Source of the DNA: Timema cristinae
Taxonomy: Eukaryota > Arthropoda > Insecta > Phasmatodea > Timematidae
Direction of reading: 5' to 3'
DNA: 64,000 nucleotides
Assembly (NCBI GenBank): GCA_039000515.1
Contig: JBCFYV010011164.1
Coordinates: forward strand, 40,182,566-40,246,565
This document shows, in pieces, positions 62,751 to 64,000 of the stretch. Made by a program: the position numbers and the translations under genes. A model generated the notes under the pieces. It ran no database searches. It saw only the letters and a program-made list of their open reading frames with translations, and had not been told where the DNA came from. Position 1 is the first letter of the stretch, and every line of letters starts with the position of its first letter.

Positions 62751-64000
62751 ATCCTTTAGCAGCTAAGTTATTATTTCAAATACATTAGTTAATTAAGTGA
62801 GCTAATATGTTTCATCCTTGTCCTAGCCTTGTGGTAAGAATTGATGAAAAATTATTATAATAGCGCTACAAACCAAATCACTTTGTATCAGTTAGTAATG
62901 ACCAATGAATGAATTAAAACAATCAGCCACCACATACAATTTCAGTGAATAGTGACAAGATGCATTGTGCTTGAATTATAAATAAAAGACAGCCACCTTA
63001 TTTTAATCAATCATAATGCAGGCATGACAAAAGTTAAGTAGCCAAACTATCAAAAAGGTGAAATCTTCAAATCAGTGCAAATTAAAAAAAAAACATTTAA
63101 ACACAAATCAATATAAATAACATTGATCTACAAGTATACATTTAAGTTCACAATCATAATAAAATCAGAGATTATCAATATAGACTTGATTTATCAGCTT
63201 TTTTTTATTTTATTAGTCAACAAAACTAATTATTAGTTTTGTTCAAATAAGAATGTTTTATTATTTCCAAAATTGGTTTCACATGTAGTCTTATGATCGA
63301 TCATGTTGTCATCTTGTTCAAAACACTAACAGATATTTTCCAAATTGTGCAATTCAAATTGTATTTGTTTGCACAATGGATCTTAATTATCTAAATTCAA
63401 TACCATTAAAAAACCAACATACTGCATAGTATTTACTTGTCCCAAGAGGGCTTTTTTTTTTGTACTTATGACTATCTGCTGCTTTCAGTAATTAATCTAG
63501 GCACACAAGAAATGGGTAAATTCTATTTATAGTTTCATAATTTGCATGTAGAGAATGAAAATTCCTTAGTGAAAATAGATGACAGAATGGTAGGCCTATT
63601 TGGTTTTGAGCCTGGGTTAGTCCAGATTGCAAACTATACCCTAATTTTGATAGAAAAAACCGTTTTAGAAAATACAATTTTTTTAGGTCAAAAGTGATTG
63701 TTTTTTACTTAAATATAAATGTGTTTATAGGTATTGATAATATTTACCTTAAGTTAAAGATTTAAATCATGATACTTAAGTTATGAATATATTTTAAAGT
63801 AGTTTTACTAATATTTGTCTGACTATAATTTACTTTTATTCCTATCAAAATCCTACTATATATTAAAACAGCTCTTCTGGTCATAGAAGAATATTGAATC
63901 TGATTAAATGTGTATACAATTAATTAGACTACATAAATGTGAATACAGAGAGTTAATAAGTTTAACTATTGGTGCTAATAACATTGTTTATTACTAAGCT
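62751..64000. other. Upstream intergenic sequence, no clear feature
   Basis: AT-rich, no recognised exon, RNA gene or repeat. It might belong to a neighbouring gene outside the window. Confidence 0.5.

Overview
This is a window of an AT-rich, intron-rich animal nuclear genome. The gene architecture, several tRNA-derived SINE families and the mix of decayed transposases point to an invertebrate, most likely an arthropod. I cannot name the species. There is no bacterial operon structure, rRNA gene or CRISPR array.

One large protein-coding gene dominates the window: the ortholog of ATAD2/ATAD2B (yeast Yta7, fission yeast Abo1, nematode LEX-1). It lies on the minus strand and runs from a candidate start codon at 61392 down to 739, then continues off the left edge. 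I placed 17 coding exons. Sixteen join in phase with recognisable splice sites; the first is inferred from phase and position. Together they give 2,924 coding nt (974 complete residues) in about 60.6 kb. The order is an acidic and basic N-terminal chromatin-type region (exons 1-7), the active AAA1 ATPase (exons 8-11), a degenerate AAA2 (exons 12-15), and the bromodomain (exons 16-17). The C-terminal end after the bromodomain is outside the window. Two splice features stand out: an apparent GC-AG intron (intron 10), and an intron that cuts the Walker A codon (intron 8).

The other ~95% is intron packed with mobile DNA. Intron 16 (925-6003) holds a decayed DDE transposase between two blocks of a short satellite. 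Intron 15 (6158-11565) holds LINE scraps and a decayed multi-copy gene. Intron 14 (11684-16642) holds a direct repeat, a foldback MITE, a pogo-type MITE, a SINE and another block of the satellite. Intron 11 (20495-25652) holds a 2.3 kb LINE remnant. Intron 10 (25866-30967) holds a pogo/Tigger-like element with terminal repeats. Introns 8, 6 and 3 hold copies of a non-autonomous hAT-type family. Intron 1 (52746-61376) holds a double SINE flanked by one target-site duplication, a hAT transposase pseudogene, a 38-bp minisatellite and two more SINEs.

The most interesting signal is a short 3-prime module that folds into a hairpin and ends in (TAA)n. It is shared by two SINE families with different tRNA-like heads. 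It also occurs alone as three separate 45-47 bp insertions, each with its own target-site duplication. All coordinates come from reading the sequence by eye; nothing was searched in a database.
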